The notes under the pieces: model-generated
Database searches by the model: none
What the model was told of the DNA's origin: nothing
What the model saw: only the letters and a program-made list of their open reading frames with translations
Shown here: piece after piece, positions 1 to 6,993 of the stretch
Position numbering within the stretch: position 1 is the stretch's first letter
How the letters are laid out: every line of letters begins with the position of its first letter
Assembly: GCA_007280315.1 (NCBI GenBank)
Contig: QYQC01000074.1
Coordinates: forward strand, 1-29,106
Source: Betaproteobacteria bacterium
Lineage (GTDB): Bacteria; Pseudomonadota; Gammaproteobacteria; Burkholderiales; SG8-39
Direction: 5' to 3'
DNA length: 29,106 nt
Made by a program: the position numbers and the translations under genes

Positions 1-103
1 ATACAATGCGACGACTCCAGTGTGTTCAATGAACCGCCGGATGCGGAACCGCACGTCCGGTGGTGTGGGAGGACGGAAGGGGTGACCCTTCCTCCTACCT
101 GAT
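1..103 (+). mobile_element. 3' end of a group II intron (domains V and VI)
   Basis: The left edge carries what looks like intron domain V at about 33-64. A 9-bp lower stem (ACCGCCGGA with TCCGGTGGT, one G-T pair), a two-base CG bulge on the 3' side and a short upper stem capped by GAAC match the family's overall plan. Domain VI follows, with a stem of GGAAGGG, loop GTGA and CCCTTCC at about 75-92. The tail CCTACCTGAT resembles the 3' end of bacterial group II introns. The reverse transcriptase/maturase gene, if present, would lie to the left of this window. The exact intron-exon border (around 100-103) is an estimate. The element reads on the plus strand and ends about 45 bp from the dksA terminator. 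Confidence 0.8.
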
Positions 104-148
104 AGCTCCGACGTAACCTGGCGCTGCGCACCTGGTTAGTCTTCGCTG

Positions 149-186
149 AAAACAGCTGGCGAAGTTTTACTTCGCCAGCTGTTTTT
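149..186 (-). terminator. Rho-independent terminator of dksA (potentially bidirectional)
   Basis: A perfect 16-bp stem (149-164 with 170-185) encloses a 5-base TTTTA loop and is flanked by A and T runs on its two sides. It can therefore work in both directions. On the minus strand it overlaps the last codons and stop of dksA, so the hairpin is partly coding. On the plus strand it would stop transcription coming out of the group II intron. Confidence 0.85.
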
Positions 187-598
187 CCCTCAGTTCGTCC
201 AGGGTCTTGCAATCGATGCACAACGTTGCCGTGGGGCGCGCTTCCAGCCGTTTCAGGCCGATTTCGACACCGCAGCTTTCGCAATAGCCGTAATCCTGGC
301 TCTCGATCTTGGCGATGGTTTCCTCAATCTTCTTGATCAGCTTGCGTTCGCGGTCACGGTTGCGCAACTCGAGCGCCATGTCGGATTCCTGGCTGGCGCG
401 GTCATTGGGGTCGGCAAATACCGTGGCTTCATCCTGCATCGTGTGCACGGTGCGATCGATGTCCTGCCCCAGCTCCACCTTGAGCACTTCCAGAATATTG
501 CGGAAATGCGCAAGTTGCTTCTTGTTCATGTACTCCTCGCCCTTCTTCGGGGAATAGGGCGGGAAAGTCTTATGCAGTAACTGCTGTTCAACAGGCAT
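167..598 (-). CDS. dksA: RNA polymerase-binding transcription factor DksA
   Basis: DksA binds the RNA polymerase secondary channel and, with ppGpp, represses stable-RNA promoters and activates amino-acid genes. The 143-residue protein has the family layout. The N-terminal KKGEEYMNKKQLAHF segment is almost identical to that of E. coli DksA. A coiled coil follows, with the tip motif DPNDRA (Asp63, Asp66, Ala68). The C-terminal zinc finger has Cys106, Cys109, Cys127 and Cys130. The start at 598 is preceded by GAGAG about ten bases upstream. An internal Met24 exists, but starting there would lose a conserved segment. The gene is transcribed divergently from a tRNA operon, a class of genes DksA controls. 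The identification is very secure. Confidence 0.97.
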   Translation of the reverse strand: MPVEQQLLHKTFPPYSPKKGEEYMNKKQLAHFRNILEVLKVELGQDIDRTVHTMQDEATVFADPNDRASQESDMALELRNRDRERKLIKKIEETIAKIESQDYGYCESCGVEIGLKRLEARPTATLCIDCKTLDELREKQLAK

Positions 599-632
599 AT
601 CAAACCACTCTCATTAGAAAAACGCAGGCGCT

Positions 633-661
633 TTAATATCAGAAATAGAACCGGGGGGCAA
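633..661 (-). promoter_or_regulatory. Likely sigma70 promoter of dksA
   Basis: On the minus strand, TTGCCC (656-661) and TATTAA (633-638) are separated by 17 bp. Initiation near 626 would give a leader of about 28 bases before the dksA start. The -35 is fair and the -10 matches the consensus at four of six positions, so the call rests mainly on spacing and location. Confidence 0.45.
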
Positions 662-701
662 GTTTATTATCTTTTTCCATGCGGCGCCACTGCGTTCTGC
701 G

Positions 702-730
702 TTGACCGTCATCTAGGGCCGGAGTATCAT
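702..730 (+). promoter_or_regulatory. Sigma70 promoter of the tRNA-Pro-Arg-His operon
   Basis: TTGACC (702-707) and TATCAT (725-730) are separated by exactly 17 bp, just upstream of tRNA-Pro. The stretch between the -10 and the expected start near 737 is GC-rich (ACGCGTCC). Such a discriminator is typical of stringently controlled stable-RNA promoters that respond to ppGpp and DksA. Confidence 0.7.
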
Positions 731-741
731 ACGCGTCCGCT

Positions 742-818
742 CGGGGTGTAGCGCAGCCTGGTAGCGCGCCTGGTTTGGGACCAGGATGTCGGGAGTTCAA
801 ATCTCTCCACCCCGACCA
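742..818 (+). tRNA. tRNA-Pro (anticodon TGG)
   Basis: A 77-base cloverleaf with acceptor stem CGGGGTG (742-748) paired to CACCCCG (808-814), discriminator A and an encoded CCA. The anticodon stem CCTGG/CCAGG encloses TTTGGGA, giving anticodon TGG (776-778). The T-loop sequence GTTCAAATC is canonical. It is the first gene of a three-tRNA operon. Confidence 0.97.
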
Positions 819-876
819 GCTAATTGCCCGCTGCTACACGTGGTGCGGGTGTGTTTGGCGTGGCCCGCCGATAGGA

Positions 877-953
877 GTGCCCGTAGCTCAATCGGATAGA
901 GCACCAGCCTTCTAAGCTGGGGGTTGTGGGTTCGATTCCCGCCGGGCACGCCA
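877..953 (+). tRNA. tRNA-Arg (anticodon TCT)
   Basis: A 77-base cloverleaf with acceptor stem GTGCCCG (877-883) paired to CGGGCAC (943-949), discriminator G and an encoded CCA. The anticodon stem CCAGC/GCTGG encloses CTTCTAA, giving TCT, which reads AGA and AGG arginine codons. It lies 58 bases after tRNA-Pro and 12 bases before tRNA-His. Confidence 0.96.
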
Positions 954-965
954 GAATTGTTCAAT

Positions 966-1042
966 GGTGGCTGTAGCTCAGTTGGTAGAGTCCCGGATTG
1001 TGATTCCGGTTGTCGTGGGTTCGAGCCCCATCAGCCACCCCA
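966..1042 (+). tRNA. tRNA-His (anticodon GTG)
   Basis: A 77-base gene counted with the extra 5' G(-1) typical of tRNA-His (966), opposite discriminator C (1039). The acceptor stem GTGGCTG (967-973) pairs with CAGCCAC (1032-1038), and CCA is encoded. The anticodon loop ATTGTGATT gives GTG. It is the last tRNA of the cluster. Confidence 0.97.
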
Positions 1043-1061
1043 ACTATCTCGCGGCGATTGA

Positions 1062-1087
1062 CCGGCAACTTGTGGCTGAGTTGCCGG
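1062..1087. terminator. Stem-loop between the tRNA operon and a convergent gene
   Basis: A 9-bp perfect stem, CCGGCAACT with AGTTGCCGG, encloses an 8-base loop. It sits just after tRNA-His and before the end of the convergent gene at 1106. Neither side has a run of T, so it may be a Rho-independent terminator lacking a strong U-tract or simply a processing or stabilising hairpin. Confidence 0.35.
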
Positions 1088-1105
1088 CCCGACCGCGGGC
1101 AGGCG

Positions 1106-1498
1106 CTACGCGCTTTCCGCTGCTCCCTGCCATAGCATGTCGTAGCCCAACTCCTTGGTTTCGGAACACATCGTCGCCAGGGCCTCGAACTTGGAGGTGA
1201 ATATTTTGTCCGCGTGCGATTTCTCGTGCTCTTCAAACGAGCGCCAGTAAGTAACGATGGCGAAATGGTCGTCGGCATCGGCGGTTGCACCAAGTGAACC
1301 CTCCTCGGATACAAATCCAGAAAACTTGAACACCTGGCCCGCAATGAAGCCCCCCTTGTCGCCGCCGTATGTTTCCTTGACGACGTGGCACATTTCGCCC
1401 ACGGCGAGTTCGACCTGTTCGAAGGCGACGCCGGGCTTGAGTTTTGCAGTGTTAAACAGCATCTTGGCACCGAATGGCAAGGTGATTGGATCAAACAT
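1106..1498 (-). CDS. Small ferredoxin-like alpha/beta-barrel protein, possibly related to the sulfur oxygenase reductase fold
   Basis: A 130-residue cytosolic protein without signal peptide or membrane segment. The start at 1498 is supported by an AGGAGG ribosome site seven bases upstream. Composition and pattern suggest a dimeric alpha/beta-barrel domain. The central segment FAIVTYWRSFEEHEKSHADKI has a tryptophan followed by His-x3-His, which recalls the iron-binding WEDHEEMH region of sulfur oxygenase reductases; CHVVKETYGG also loosely recalls that family. This is a resemblance from memory, and at 130 residues the protein is far shorter than true sulfur oxygenase reductases (about 300). 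An antibiotic-biosynthesis-monooxygenase-like protein is the alternative. The gene appears monocistronic and convergent with the tRNA operon. No function is assigned. Confidence 0.75.
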   Translation of the reverse strand: MFDPITLPFGAKMLFNTAKLKPGVAFEQVELAVGEMCHVVKETYGGDKGGFIAGQVFKFSGFVSEEGSLGATADADDHFAIVTYWRSFEEHEKSHADKIFTSKFEALATMCSETKELGYDMLWQGAAESA

Positions 1499-1679
1499 GC
1501 TTCCTCCTGTATGAGTCGTTCGTTGCGACGGATAGCGCCAGCGCGAGGTTCAGTGAGCGACCGGGACCCGCACTGAGTAATTTTATCGCAAGCCCCCCTT
1601 TGCCTGAACGAGCTTTAATTTCTGCGCCTGCCGTGCGCGCCGCATTTTGACGAAGATCATAGGTCGCCTATTAGCGTGT

Positions 1680-1868
1680 CTAGCGGCGTGGAGCTTGCTT
1701 TCCCTGAGCCGGCAGGAACACATATCCTCGATCTATTGCGTTGGCAAGGCAGGCTTCGTAGTTGGCGTAGCCCCTGGAGGATTCCGCAACCACTGCCTGG
1801 CCCGCACCGATTTGCTGCCAGTTCCATTGATGACCACCGTCCTGGTAAAAACGCCATATGACATTCAT
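1680..1868 (-). CDS. Conserved small hypothetical protein (62 aa)
   Basis: A short basic protein that begins MNVIWRFYQDGG and contains a Q/W-rich beta-like stretch (HQWNWQQIG), then AESSRGYANYEACLANA and RGYVFL. This pattern resembles small proteobacterial proteins of the YegP/DUF1508-like kind, in which a strand-rich segment carries 'ES..GY....C...A'. I do not assign a function. The start at 1868 is chosen over the longer Met at 1883 because GAGGAA lies eight bases upstream of it and inside the longer reading. There is no signal peptide. The gene is isolated between two other transcription units. Confidence 0.65.
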   Translation of the reverse strand: MNVIWRFYQDGGHQWNWQQIGAGQAVVAESSRGYANYEACLANAIDRGYVFLPAQGKQAPRR

Positions 1869-1875
1869 CGTCAAG

Positions 1876-1881
1876 TTCCTC
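1876..1881 (-). promoter_or_regulatory. Ribosome binding site that fixes the start of the 62-aa gene
   Basis: GAGGAA on the minus strand, eight bases before the ATG at 1868. It lies inside the alternative longer reading that begins at 1883, and so favours the shorter protein. Confidence 0.6.
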
Positions 1882-1883
1882 AT

Positions 1884-2200
1884 TGGTTAGCGCTGCTCGG
1901 CGCGCGCAGGAAGCGCTCCGTCGTATATCCAGCAAGTCAGCGATTTCTCTGGTTTTCGTCGCGCTAAGAGATCGGGTTCCACCAGCCATGCCGCCCTGGC
2001 GCACCGCGCGTTGTGCCCGGCAATATTGGATAATGTTGTTGAATTATAACAGTAAATAGCCTAAATTGCCCTGGCCAGACGCATGTTGGCGTCTCCCTGA
2101 AACTGGTCTATCAAGAGATATTCGATGAATGCACTCAATGCCATTGAGAAAAATAGCCGCGCGCTTAAGGCAATAGCGTGATGCTGCGAAAGGTCCGTCG
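1884..2200. other. Intergenic region without a recognised gene
   Basis: About 317 bases between divergent genes. I see no convincing coding sequence. An AT-rich patch at about 2026-2063 contains TATAAT on the minus strand (2043-2048), which could be the -10 of a promoter for the 62-aa gene, but no good -35 is present. AAAGG at 2190-2194 is the probable ribosome site of the next gene. Confidence 0.4.
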
Positions 2201-3535
2201 TTGAACCAAGCGTTTGTTCAGCGCTTGCTGGCGCGTATGGTCGCGTTGCGTCCTGGAGAGGGGCGGGCGCTCGGCTGGTCATTCGCATATTTTTTCTGTC
2301 TGCTTGCCGGCTACTACGTGCTGCGGCCGTTGCGCGACGAAATGGGCATTGCCGGTGGCGTACGCAATCTGCAATGGCTGTTCACGGCGACCTTTGCCGC
2401 GATGTTGATCGCCGTACCGGTTTTCGGCGCCATGGTCGCGCGCCTGCCGCGCGCGCGTTTCATTCCGCTGATCTATCATTTCTTCGTCGCAAACATTGTA
2501 GTCTTCTGGCTGTTGCTGACCTTCGATCTGGGCAAGGTTCAGGTAGCACGCGTATTTTTTGTCTGGATCAGCATATTCAATCTGTTCGCCGTGTCCGTGT
2601 TCTGGTCCTTCATGTCAGACCTCTATTCGAGCGAACAGGGCAAGCGCCTGTTTGGATTCGTGGCCGCAGGCGGTTCTGCGGGAGCGCTGCTCGGTCCGGC
2701 ACTGACTGTGGGGCTGGCAGCACAGCTTGGTCCGGTGAACCTGCTCATTATCGCGGCATTGTTCCTAGAATTTGCGGTACTGTGCGTGTGCCGGCTGGAG
2801 TCCGCATCAGCACCGGGCGCGACGGCGCCATTGAAACCGGCGACGAAGGGCCTATCGTCACCGGCTCTGAGGGCTCAATCAGAGGGTGATGCGCTTGGCG
2901 GAGGCTGGCTTACAGGTATTGCCATGGTGCTGCGCTCGCCCTACCTGGCGGGCATTGCGCTGTGGGTATCGCTGCTGTCGCTTGCCGGAACGTTTCTGTA
3001 TTTCCAGCAGGCGAACATTGTTGCGGCCGCATCCGATGATCCCGCGGTGCGCACCCGTATATTCGCCACCATCGATCTGGCGATCGGACTACTGACTATC
3101 ATCGTCCAAATTGTTGCCACCGGCCGCCTGATCTCGCGCTTCGGCGTAGGTCGCGCTGCTGCGCTCCTTCCGCTTGTATTTGCGCTCGGTTTCCTGATGT
3201 TGGCATTTTCGCCGATGCTGCTGGTGGTCATAGTGTTCCAGGCGATCCAGCGCACCGCAAATTTCGCCGTTTCGAATCCGGCCCGGGAAGTTCTGTTTAC
3301 AGTGGTGGAGCGCGATGAAAAATACAAGGCAAAAAACGTAATCGATATCGTGGTGTTTCGCGGCGCAGACGCGCTGAGCGGCTGGATGTTCGCGGCGCTG
3401 CGTGGAGCAGGAATGGAACTATCGACGATTTCGCTGGCCACAGTGCCTGTGACAGGCGCCTGGCTGGTGCTGGCCCTGGCGCTCGGACGCGCGCAGGAGC
3501 GTCGCGCCGAAGCACGCGGCGCCGTTCGCGCATAG
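2201..3535 (+). CDS. MFS-type permease of the ATP/ADP-translocase-like (TLC) group
   Basis: A 444-residue integral membrane protein with about twelve hydrophobic segments, split by a hydrophilic loop around residues 205-235. The first helix contains YYVLRPLRDEMG, and a later segment has DLYSSEQGKRLFGFVAAGGSAGALLGP. Both are hallmarks of a proteobacterial family usually annotated as MFS transporter, distantly related to the NTP/NDP translocases of intracellular bacteria. The substrate is unknown; free-living carriers of this family are not shown to exchange ATP. Translation appears to begin at TTG (2201) with AAAGG about seven bases upstream. Met13 at 2237 is an alternative, but no ribosome site precedes it. 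The gene is 54 bp upstream of the enolase-superfamily gene and may share its transcript. Confidence 0.85.
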   Translation: MNQAFVQRLLARMVALRPGEGRALGWSFAYFFCLLAGYYVLRPLRDEMGIAGGVRNLQWLFTATFAAMLIAVPVFGAMVARLPRARFIPLIYHFFVANIVVFWLLLTFDLGKVQVARVFFVWISIFNLFAVSVFWSFMSDLYSSEQGKRLFGFVAAGGSAGALLGPALTVGLAAQLGPVNLLIIAALFLEFAVLCVCRLESASAPGATAPLKPATKGLSSPALRAQSEGDALGGGWLTGIAMVLRSPYLAGIALWVSLLSLAGTFLYFQQANIVAAASDDPAVRTRIFATIDLAIGLLTIIVQIVATGRLISRFGVGRAAALLPLVFALGFLMLAFSPMLLVVIVFQAIQRTANFAVSNPAREVLFTVVERDEKYKAKNVIDIVVFRGADALSGWMFAALRGAGMELSTISLATVPVTGAWLVLALALGRAQERRAEARGAVRA

Positions 3536-3589
3536 ACGCGCAGTGCGAAATTTACTTATCCGGCGAAGAACCTCAAAAGGAAACTACCG

Positions 3590-4684
3590 ATGAAGCACTC
3601 GACACTGAACATCCTCCGGCTACGTGTGCGGCCCGTAGTGGTGCCGATGCGCCTGCCGCTGCAGACCAGCACAGGTGCAGTGAGCACCGCGCCGCTGGTG
3701 CTGATTGATTTGGAGACTACGGCGGGAATTACCGGCCGCGCCTACCTTTTTGCGATCGGCCAGCAGCATCTGCGGCCTATTGTCGCCCTGCTCGAAGCAA
3801 TGGGCGAGATTATCCGGGGCGACGCTGTGACACCGTTCGAAATCGAACGCAAGCTGCGCCGGAAATACACGCTGCTCGGAGTGCACAATATCGTGCTGTT
3901 CGCGCTCTCCGGCATAGATATTGCAGCCTGGGACGCCTACGCGCAATCGCTGTCGCAGCCCCTGTGCACGCTGCTCGGCGGCGCGCCGCGGCCGGTACGC
4001 GCCTACAACTCGAAGGGCCTGGGCATCATGCCGCTGAAGCCTCTGGCGCGCGAGGCCGAGAAACTGGTAAAAGAAGGCTTTTCGGCGGTAAAGCTGCGCC
4101 TCGGGCGGCCGGACCCGCAGGACGATCTGGCCGCGCTGCGTACTGTGAAACGAGCAATTGGTCCGTCGGTCACGCTGATGTGCGATTTCAACCAAGCGCT
4201 CAGCGTGAACGACGCCATTCTGCGCGGTCGCATGCTCGATGGCGAAGGGGGACTGTATTGGATCGAGGAGCCGACGCGTGCAGATGACTTCGACGGCAAC
4301 CGGCGTATCGCCGATGCACTAGATACGCCAGTGCAAATTGGCGAGAACTTCATGGGGCCCGAGCAGATGGCGCAGGCGCTGTCCGCTGGCGCCAGCGATT
4401 ACGTCATGCCGGACGCGCAGCGCATCGGCGGGGTTACCGGCTGGATGCGCGCCGCGGCACTGGCGCAAGCCGCCGGCCTGGAAATGTCATCGCATTTGTT
4501 TCCGGAAATCAGCTGCCACCTGCTTGCGGTTACGCCGACCTGCCATTGGCTCGAATACGTCGACTGGGCTGAACCGATTCTGACCGAGCCGTTGGCAGTG
4601 AAAGGAAGCCATGTACTCATTCCCGCAACACCTGGCACCAATGTCCTCTGGGACGAGAAAGCGGTGAAAAAGTATGCCGCTTAA
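3590..4684 (+). CDS. Mandelate racemase-like enolase-superfamily enzyme
   Basis: A 364-residue protein collinear with Pseudomonas mandelate racemase, including the shared stretches TAPLVLIDL, WIEEPT, GGVTGW and MSSHLF.EIS.HLL. The enolase-superfamily active site is visible. The metal ligands are Asp199, Glu226 and Glu252 (equivalent to 195, 221 and 247), and the Asp275-His302 dyad and Glu322 are present. The first base Lys168 (Lys164 of the racemase) is kept, but the catalytic Lys166 is replaced by Arg170 (VKLRLG). Abstraction of a proton alpha to a carboxylate is expected, but racemisation of mandelate itself is doubtful, and dehydration or another epimerisation is possible. AAAGGAAA precedes the ATG. 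The gene is followed after 39 bp by the YgiD dioxygenase and may be co-transcribed with it. Confidence 0.9.
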   Translation: MKHSTLNILRLRVRPVVVPMRLPLQTSTGAVSTAPLVLIDLETTAGITGRAYLFAIGQQHLRPIVALLEAMGEIIRGDAVTPFEIERKLRRKYTLLGVHNIVLFALSGIDIAAWDAYAQSLSQPLCTLLGGAPRPVRAYNSKGLGIMPLKPLAREAEKLVKEGFSAVKLRLGRPDPQDDLAALRTVKRAIGPSVTLMCDFNQALSVNDAILRGRMLDGEGGLYWIEEPTRADDFDGNRRIADALDTPVQIGENFMGPEQMAQALSAGASDYVMPDAQRIGGVTGWMRAAALAQAAGLEMSSHLFPEISCHLLAVTPTCHWLEYVDWAEPILTEPLAVKGSHVLIPATPGTNVLWDEKAVKKYAA

Positions 4685-4723
4685 GCGCTGCAACCGTCGC
4701 GCCACCTCAACCAGGTACCGCCA

Positions 4724-5530
4724 TTGAGTACCACTGAACACCCGCGCAGGCCAATCGTCTTCTTCGGTCACGGAAGTCCGATGAATACGCTTGCATACAA
4801 CCGATACACGGACGCTTGGCGCAGGATTGGCGCTGCGGCACCGAAACCAAAGGCGATTCTCGCGATTTCTGCGCATTGGTGTACACGCGGTACTGCGGTG
4901 ACGGCGATGGTGAAACCGAAAACCATTCACGATTTCGGCGGTTTCCCGCAGGCCTTGTATGACATCCAGTACCCGGCACCGGGTGCCCCCGCACTGGCTG
5001 CGCGCATAGGTGACCTGCTCTCGCCACTGCAACTGATCATGGACGAGTCCTGGGGCCTGGACCACGGCACCTGGTCGGTGCTGGCACACGCATATCCTGG
5101 CGCCGACATACCCGTGGTTCAACTAAGCCTGGACGCAACCAAGCCGGCACGGTACCACTATGACCTGGGCCGGCGCCTGGCGCCGTTGCGCGATGAGGAC
5201 GTGCTCATCATCGGTAGCGGAAACGTGGTACACAATCTGATGCTGATGCGCCGAGGCGACGCGGCGCCCGCCTACGATTGGGCGATCCGCTTCAACGACA
5301 TGGTGCGCGACGCTCTCGCCACGGGCAACCACCGCGCGCTGATTGAATATCAGTTGCAGGGCGAGGACGCACGCCTATCGGTGCCGACAGTGGAACATTA
5401 CCTACCACTGCTTTATATCGCAGCGCTTCAGGCCGAGGACGAGACCATGGCGTTTATCGTGGATGGATACGAAGCCGGTTCTCTGGGCATGCTTACGGCA
5501 GCCGCCGGCATTGCGGCCCAGGCGATCTAG
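4724..5530 (+). CDS. ygiD: YgiD-type (DODA) class III extradiol dioxygenase
   Basis: A 268-residue protein aligning along its whole length with E. coli YgiD, a 4,5-DOPA extradiol dioxygenase of the LigB family that opens catechol rings next to the hydroxyls. The metal-site histidines are visible: His16 in FGHGSPMN, His51 in SAHW, His170 in VVHN and His225 in VEHYLP. The conserved IHDFGGFPQALYD and WGLDHGTW segments are present. The start is TTG at 4724 with a weak AGG upstream. The first in-frame ATG (4781) lies after His16 and cannot be the start. The natural substrate is unknown. The stop overlaps the stop of the convergent DUF1993-like gene. Confidence 0.92.
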   Translation: MSTTEHPRRPIVFFGHGSPMNTLAYNRYTDAWRRIGAAAPKPKAILAISAHWCTRGTAVTAMVKPKTIHDFGGFPQALYDIQYPAPGAPALAARIGDLLSPLQLIMDESWGLDHGTWSVLAHAYPGADIPVVQLSLDATKPARYHYDLGRRLAPLRDEDVLIIGSGNVVHNLMLMRRGDAAPAYDWAIRFNDMVRDALATGNHRALIEYQLQGEDARLSVPTVEHYLPLLYIAALQAEDETMAFIVDGYEAGSLGMLTAAAGIAAQAI

Positions 5531-6033
5531 ATTTGTCCGATAAAATCCTTCTTTCCGACCTCTACCCCGCAATGACGCAGAATGGCGTAGGCGGTAGTGA
5601 CGTGGAAGAAGAAGTTCGGCAGTGCGTTATGCAGAAGGTAGGCCTGGCCGCTTAGGGTCTGGCTGCCGCCGCCGATTTTCAGCGTAATTTCGCGCGCCTC
5701 CGCGCCGTCGATCTGTCCCGGCTTCAAGGTGTTTACGAAGGCGATCGTCTTGTCGATTCTTGCCGTCAGTTCTGCGAAGCTCGCTTCATTGTCCTCATAC
5801 GCGGGTGCTTCTATTCCGGCAAGCCGGGCTGGTCCGCGCTTGGCGTGATCGGCGGCGATTTGCACCTGGCGCGTCAGGCTGAGCATGTCCGGGGCAAGGC
5901 GGTAGGCAAGCAGCACTGACGGATCGATTTTCTTTGCTGCTGCAAACGACGCGGCTTTATCCAGGATAGCGGCAAGATTGCCCAGGGTTTTGACGAAAAC
6001 AGGAACGGATGCCTGATACATGGATATTGCCAT
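5527..6033 (-). CDS. DUF1993-family protein
   Basis: A 168-residue, mostly helical cytosolic protein that begins MAISMYQASVPVF and contains LAPDMLSLTRQVQIAADHAK and LPNFFFHVTTAYAILRHCGVEVGKKDFIG. These are characteristic of the DUF1993 family, which belongs to the DinB-like four-helix bundle group. Function is unknown. The start at 6033 is preceded by AAAGGA at a spacing of six bases, which favours it over the upstream extension. The gene converges on ygiD, and the two stop codons share the tetranucleotide CTAG. Confidence 0.88.
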   Translation of the reverse strand: MAISMYQASVPVFVKTLGNLAAILDKAASFAAAKKIDPSVLLAYRLAPDMLSLTRQVQIAADHAKRGPARLAGIEAPAYEDNEASFAELTARIDKTIAFVNTLKPGQIDGAEAREITLKIGGGSQTLSGQAYLLHNALPNFFFHVTTAYAILRHCGVEVGKKDFIGQI

Positions 6034-6177
6034 GATGAATCCTTTAGGTTGTACTGCGATGGAACTGGTAAGCGTGAGCCTATGACCGGCGCGCAACGGC
6101 CCGGTCCAATGGCCGCCGGCTGAGCGTATTGTAGGGGATAATGCGCCGCAGGGATGGAAGAGCTGGCGTGTATTTAC

Positions 6178-6183
6178 AGGAGA
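6178..6183 (+). promoter_or_regulatory. Ribosome binding site that fixes the start of the Sel1-repeat gene
   Basis: AGGAGA, six bases before the ATG at 6190. An in-frame ATG at 6154 exists, but its extra residues would precede and spoil a clean signal peptide. Confidence 0.65.
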
Positions 6184-6189
6184 AGCGGA

Positions 6190-6993
6190 ATGCGGGTGTT
6201 AGCAACAATCGGGATCGTTCTGGCATTGTCAGCAGCATCGTTGTCTGCCGGGGATTTCGAGGATGGTGCGAGGGCCTATAAAGCCAAGGATTTCGAGAAG
6301 GCGGTCGCGTTGTGGAAGAAAGCGGCCGCTCAGGGAAGTGTCCCGGCGCAGTTTACCTTGGGGTTCATGTACGAGAAGGGACAAGGCACAGTTGCGGATT
6401 ATCACCAGGCGGCGGACTGGTACCGGCAGGCGGCGGAGCAGGGAAACGCAGCGGCGCAAACCAATCTGGGATTTCTGTTTGAGCGAGGGCAGGGCGTTGC
6501 ACAGGACAACAAACGGGCGGCGTATTGGTACCAGAGGGCTGCCGAGCAGGGGGTAGCCGAAGCGCAATTCAACCTCGGCCGGATGTACCAGACAGGACAG
6601 GGAGTGGCGCAGGACTACAAACAGGCCGCATCCTGGTTCGGCAAAGCCGGAGAGCAAGGGCACATCGTGGCGCAATCCAACCTTGGTCTGATGCATGAAA
6701 CCGGACAGGGCGTGGAACGTGACTACAAGCAGGCGGTGTACTGGTACCAAAAAGCGGCTGAAAAAGGAGATCCGAGGGCACAGTTCGACCTCGGCCGGAT
6801 ATACGAAGCCGGGCAGGACGGCGTTGCGATTGACTATGTGGAAGCGCATAAATGGTGGGACCTGGCGGCGTCCGGCGGTGAAGAGAGAGCAGGGGGGAAT
6901 CGTAAAGCGGTCGAGCGGCTGATGACGCCGGAACAAATTACGGAGGCCAGGCGGCGTGCAGGTGAATGGACTAAAGCGCATGAGAAGAAATGA
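6190..6993 (+). CDS. Secreted Sel1-like repeat (TPR-like) protein
   Basis: A 267-residue protein with a signal peptide of about 20 residues (cleavage after SLSA), followed by helical Sel1 repeats of about 36 residues. The pattern AAxQxNLGxxYxxGQGVxxDYxxAxxWYxxAAExG recurs five times after a first half repeat, from about residue 25 to 235. The C-terminal tail is charged. Sel1 repeats form superhelical protein-binding scaffolds, and periplasmic examples take part in envelope or stress functions. No catalytic motif is present. The repeats are also recognisable at DNA level with a period of about 108 bp, so copy number may vary among strains. The partner is unknown. Confidence 0.9.
   Translation: MRVLATIGIVLALSAASLSAGDFEDGARAYKAKDFEKAVALWKKAAAQGSVPAQFTLGFMYEKGQGTVADYHQAADWYRQAAEQGNAAAQTNLGFLFERGQGVAQDNKRAAYWYQRAAEQGVAEAQFNLGRMYQTGQGVAQDYKQAASWFGKAGEQGHIVAQSNLGLMHETGQGVERDYKQAVYWYQKAAEKGDPRAQFDLGRIYEAGQDGVAIDYVEAHKWWDLAASGGEERAGGNRKAVERLMTPEQITEARRRAGEWTKAHEKK

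Noticed and set aside
961..1494. A 177-codon minus-strand frame across tRNA-His and the small barrel gene
   Set aside because: It runs through the tRNA gene and is out of frame with the conserved 130-residue protein.
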